A model generated the notes under the pieces. That model did not search any database and had not been told where the DNA came from. It worked only from the letters and a program-made list of their open reading frames with translations. The position numbers and the translations under genes were made by a program. 43,322 nt of DNA from Sulfurimonas sp. GTDB taxonomy: Bacteria > Campylobacterota > Campylobacteria > Campylobacterales > Sulfurimonadaceae. This document shows, in pieces, positions 40,207-43,322 of the stretch. The DNA lies in contig JALWSY010000147.1 in the NCBI GenBank assembly GCA_027083035.1, positions 1-43,322 on the forward strand, written 5' to 3'. The first letter of the stretch is position 1. Each line of letters starts with the position of its first letter.

Positions 40207-41901
40207 TTAAAAAGCAAAGAGTACCCTTGCTTGTGCTATCTGTAACATACCATCATACTCTTTTGTTTTTTGCGGATAGGAAACAATATAATTAAACATA
40301 AAGCGGACTTCCCGACTCATATACCAGTTTATTGCAAAGTTATAGTCACTCTGCATACCATTGTTATCCTCATCACCATCATTAAGGTTAAGATAAGAGT
40401 AGCGTAGAGCAAACTCTAAAGCACCCTCACTTTTCGGTTTTATCTTTCCCAAAGTGGCATTTGAAAACTTATACTTTCTACCCACCCCTATAGGAAAATA
40501 ACTCCCCTGCAGATAAAAACCATAAAAATTATAATGACTCAGCTTATTAAAATCATTTTTATTTACGGCATCTAATGATGCAAGAGTATATTCCCCTTGA
40601 AGCGAGTAGTTCTTGTATATGTAGAGTGCTTCAATATTTTTCTTCGACAGAATATCGACTTTTTTTACAGAAGCTGAAATATATTTTTTATTCATCAGTT
40701 TTGACCCTGCACTCTCATTAAACTTCACACTCTCCCCTCGCATATCTGCTCTATAGTAGGCACCGCCAATACTCAGAAGATGCTGCTTTGAAAACTTCTG
40801 AGCAAAAGTAAAGCGTGTTGCAAATCCCGGCTGGTTTACCTCATCTCGTACTCTTTGATCTATAGAGTTAGCAAAACCTGCGCCAAAAAGGTTGATATAG
40901 GAAGTTCCTATTTTCTTGTGGAGTAAAAGCTCAACGCCTACTTTTCTAGTCTCTGCAAAAGCATCTGTTAATGCACGCTCCATAAAGGTAATATTTTTAG
41001 AACTTGAGTAACTATCAAGGGAGAAAGGAATTTTTAGATTTCCTACTTTTACCCTGTAGTCTGTATCAAGAAGTTTAAGGCTATCTTGATACCCTACAAA
41101 GTTATCTTTATAGTGATTATTTCCTGTAAAACTATACTCCATCTCATAAAAGAGTTTTGCATCAAAAAAACTCCCCCTATGATAGATGCGCACTCTACGC
41201 CACTCATTTGCAAAATAACTCTTATCAGCAGTATCAATATAGGCTACATCGTAGCTAAACTGCGCACCGAATCTATACTTGTAATCATAGGGCTTTATCC
41301 CTCTTCTATTTTTCAGTTTTTTGAGATATCTCTGGTATCTATAGTGTGCCTCTGTTTTTTTTACATACTTTACTTTTGATTTTTTCTCTTTTTTCTTTCG
41401 CTTCTCTTTTTTCTTCTTCTCTTTTTTCTTTTTCACAACAACTTTGACTTTTTTGGGTCTGCTCTTTTTTGCAACTGCTTTCTCACCTATTACTACTTCT
41501 GAAGCGATAGGGGATACAATAAGTTCAGAAGCCTTTGGCACTACTTTTGGAACTACAACCTTAGGTATCTCCGCTTTTGTTACATTGTCATCAGAGATTG
41601 TTTCCTCTTTTTTTACTACAGTAAAGCGACTTTTGTATGTGGACATAATATATGCCTCTTTATACCTCCTTTTAAAAGCAGGAAGTCTTTTTTTTGCCTC
41701 TGAAAATTTCTCATAACAGCCGCATCTTACAGCTACATTAGCACCTATCTCCATAATCTTACATGATGCATCATACTCTTTTGAAGATATCTCTTTATAG
41801 CTCTGCTCTGTTTTATAAACACTTGTTAACTGTACCGTATAACAGCTCTCTTTTGTCCAAGCCACACTCAAAAATAGGAGAAGAAAAAAGATTATTTTCA
41901 T
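40207..41901 (-). CDS. SPOR-like domain/porin fusion in the pel operon
   Basis: A 564-residue protein with a signal peptide (MKIIFFLLLFLSVAWTKES). An N-terminal SPOR-like domain (about 18-100, SCYTVQLTS then VAVRCGCYEKFSEAKKRL) is nearly the same plan as in PelB. A Lys/Glu-rich linker (about 140-185, mostly KKKEK) follows, then an OprP/OprO-like beta-barrel (about 205-564) with YSFTGNNHYKDNFVGYQDSL and KVGNLKIPFSLDSYSSS. It is probably an outer-membrane channel; whether it handles Pel or solutes is unknown. Its ATG overlaps the upstream gene's stop by 4 nt. Confidence 0.72.
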   Translation of the reverse strand: MKIIFFLLLFLSVAWTKESCYTVQLTSVYKTEQSYKEISSKEYDASCKIMEIGANVAVRCGCYEKFSEAKKRLPAFKRRYKEAYIMSTYKSRFTVVKKEETISDDNVTKAEIPKVVVPKVVPKASELIVSPIASEVVIGEKAVAKKSRPKKVKVVVKKKKEKKKKEKRKKKEKKSKVKYVKKTEAHYRYQRYLKKLKNRRGIKPYDYKYRFGAQFSYDVAYIDTADKSYFANEWRRVRIYHRGSFFDAKLFYEMEYSFTGNNHYKDNFVGYQDSLKLLDTDYRVKVGNLKIPFSLDSYSSSKNITFMERALTDAFAETRKVGVELLLHKKIGTSYINLFGAGFANSIDQRVRDEVNQPGFATRFTFAQKFSKQHLLSIGGAYYRADMRGESVKFNESAGSKLMNKKYISASVKKVDILSKKNIEALYIYKNYSLQGEYTLASLDAVNKNDFNKLSHYNFYGFYLQGSYFPIGVGRKYKFSNATLGKIKPKSEGALEFALRYSYLNLNDGDEDNNGMQSDYNFAINWYMSREVRFMFNYIVSYPQKTKEYDGMLQIAQARVLFAF

Positions 41902-43322
41902 AAACTATCCCTATTAATTATTACATATTCCGCAGATTTGTTAGGCTTTTTCCCATTATCTTCTACTATAAAAAGTGCAGGATTTTTAGAGTCTGGATGT
42001 ACAAGAGTAATCCCTTCACCATACCCAATATCTGGCTGGTTCTCCACATAAGTAAGCTTCTGTGTCTCTCTATCTAAAAACCACAACTCAAATCGGAACT
42101 CTCTACTTTGACTCCCTCCAGCTATAAGCCAATAGCCATCTTTTTGTGCATCATAGGTTATATCTCTTATCCCTAATCCATTCAAATCTAATCGTATAAG
42201 CGCTGAGAAGTCCGGTCTCTCCTCTCCAAGCAGTACCGCTTTAGGATTTTTTATCTCTATCATAAATGCATCACCATTTATAAGCGGCGCTCTAAAGGCT
42301 ATAAGCACACCCCCACTCTTGGGATTGATAGTCAACCCCTCTATATTCATTACATTAGTTGAGAAGATGTCATTTTTAAAGATTTTTGGGAACTTCTGAT
42401 ACAAGTCAGCCTTGAGTCGTTTGTAGATGTAAAAATCCTCAACAGCTCCATCTTTATAGGTAAACATCATAAACTTCTCACGCGCTGCTTTTCTTCTGTT
42501 CTTCTTGTTAAAAGTAAACGAGGTTATTGCATAGACTCTCTCTCCATCAGCTGCTATGGCCTCTAAATCCTCTACGCCTTTTTTAAAGATTTTCTTTACT
42601 TTTTTTGGAAGATAGAGATTGCCTATCTCTGAAACAGTTCCATCATTCTCTATCTCTAAAAGCTTCAAAGACTTTGCAGCACTCTCATCCTCTACAATCA
42701 AAACTTTTCCATCAGGCATCGTTGTAGCACCTGAAGGTTCAAAGACATTATAAAACTTATCTTTTTTATAGGCTACGTTTCCTTTTGAGAGATTATAAAA
42801 TGCTGTTTTTTCTACATATATCAAAGCATATATCACTAAAATCGCACTTATCACTAATCCAATAGAGAAAAAAGTATATGCCTGTTTGAGCCAAAAATAT
42901 TTTTTCTTTATCTCCGCAGCTAAAATGTGCAGATGACTAATCATCTCATCCTTTGTTGCCTTTGTTCGGTATATAGCCTTGCTTACCTTTTTATTATAAT
43001 CCTCTGGCGCCATATCTGCCATATCTTGATAATAAAGAAGAGACTCATACCCCTCTAAAAACTCCTTTTTTACAAGCGATTTTTTATTTCGAGGCTTTAC
43101 TGCCATTACAGCTAAAATAATAGAACCTAAAGATGTAAGTATGATAGCGATAAAAGCATAACTCATCATGGCATTATGAATAGCAAAACCAGAAGCGGTC
43201 ACGCTAACTGTTAAGATAAAGCCATTTATAGAGATAAGAATACCCGCTTTCGTATCTGCTAGTGAGGTGAGATCAAGATTTGATTTTAGTCCATTTCTAA
43301 AAAAAGTGCTTACCAGCTTAGA
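41898..43322 (-). CDS. Pycsar-effector-like membrane domain fused to beta-propeller-like domain (partial at window edge)
   Basis: The reading frame is open to the window edge (base 43322), so at least 474 residues are coded; GTG 43202 is only an internal candidate start. The N-terminal visible part, LTSLADTKAGILISINGFI and two following hydrophobic segments plus a third near residue 155, resembles the PycTM/DUF5706 domain of Pycsar effectors, where the D-x-KA-x-I-L-x-S-I-N motif is typical. The C-terminal ~290 residues have repeated strand blades (FEPSGATTMPDGKVLIVEDES, GVEDLEAIAADGERVYAI, NIEGLTINPKSGGVLIA), like a DUF3616/SdiA-regulated propeller, probably periplasmic. It is the upstream gene of the pel operon in this window. 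Confidence 0.65.
   Translation of the reverse strand, partial: SKLVSTFFRNGLKSNLDLTSLADTKAGILISINGFILTVSVTASGFAIHNAMMSYAFIAIILTSLGSIILAVMAVKPRNKKSLVKKEFLEGYESLLYYQDMADMAPEDYNKKVSKAIYRTKATKDEMISHLHILAAEIKKKYFWLKQAYTFFSIGLVISAILVIYALIYVEKTAFYNLSKGNVAYKKDKFYNVFEPSGATTMPDGKVLIVEDESAAKSLKLLEIENDGTVSEIGNLYLPKKVKKIFKKGVEDLEAIAADGERVYAITSFTFNKKNRRKAAREKFMMFTYKDGAVEDFYIYKRLKADLYQKFPKIFKNDIFSTNVMNIEGLTINPKSGGVLIAFRAPLINGDAFMIEIKNPKAVLLGEERPDFSALIRLDLNGLGIRDITYDAQKDGYWLIAGGSQSREFRFELWFLDRETQKLTYVENQPDIGYGEGITLVHPDSKNPALFIVEDNGKKPNKSAEYVIINRDSL

Noticed and set aside
1..43322. CRISPR arrays, prophage genes, insertion sequences
   Set aside because: No regularly spaced direct repeats, transposase or phage structural genes were seen on either strand; the only repeats are those listed.

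Overview
The window looks like a chromosome segment of a sulfur-oxidising Campylobacterota (Epsilonproteobacteria), most like Sulfurimonas or a relative. The reasons are AT-rich, tightly packed genes with many 1-4 nt overlaps, promoters of the ...TGCTATAAT type, a soxCDYZ cluster, and the general character of the proteins. Genus assignment is inference. No rRNA, tRNA, CRISPR array, phage or transposase gene was seen.

Region 1 (1-6.6 kb) is a metal-related region. It opens with the last codons of an RND-type efflux pump, translationally coupled to a lipoprotein carrying KCG-x-GKCG motifs and to an HMA-type metallochaperone. On the minus strand are a DoxX-like membrane protein and an operon of a small KCG-rich exported peptide, a DUF692/MNIO enzyme and a DUF2063 (HvfC/BufC-like) partner. 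A third KCG-repeat peptide lies at 6.2-6.5 kb. Together these resemble the HvfABCD/bufferin type of modified, Cys-rich, copper-binding peptide systems. Three minus-strand transcription units share the same promoter block: a 17-bp direct-repeat site exactly 9 nt upstream of the -10 box. Between them lie a 172-bp inverted-repeat element, a DUF2892-PAS-HD-GYP protein, an NrtS-like protein with a zinc ribbon, and an exported metallo-beta-lactamase-fold hydrolase.

Region 2 (6.6-19.4 kb) holds housekeeping and envelope genes: a DUF234-like protein, an RBBP9/YdeN hydrolase, an overlapping operon with a MacB/LolCE-like ABC transporter and a Cys-motif membrane protein, a MauG/CcpA-type di-heme peroxidase with a blue-copper protein, leuC, an OmpA-family protein with thrombospondin type 3 repeats, mobA, moaC, a DUF493 protein, a helical protein, a DUF2231 membrane protein and a small ParE-like toxin with a 45-residue upstream ORF.

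Region 3 (19.4-24.5 kb) is soxC-soxD-soxY-soxZ (periplasmic thiosulfate oxidation; soxXAB are not here), followed by a MOSC-domain protein and a lipoprotein with two DUF302-like halves.

Region 4 (24.5-43.3 kb, minus strand) is one long Pel exopolysaccharide operon. In transcription order it runs: PycTM-like/beta-propeller membrane protein (cut by the window edge), SPOR-like-domain porin, pelC, pelD, pelE, pelF, pelG, pelA copy 1, an inner-membrane TPR protein, pelB, pelA copy 2. It differs from the Pseudomonas pelABCDEFG layout by two PelA paralogues (one with an eroded glycoside-hydrolase domain), a probably split PelB, an extra porin sharing PelB's N-terminal domain, and a Pycsar-effector-like membrane protein.
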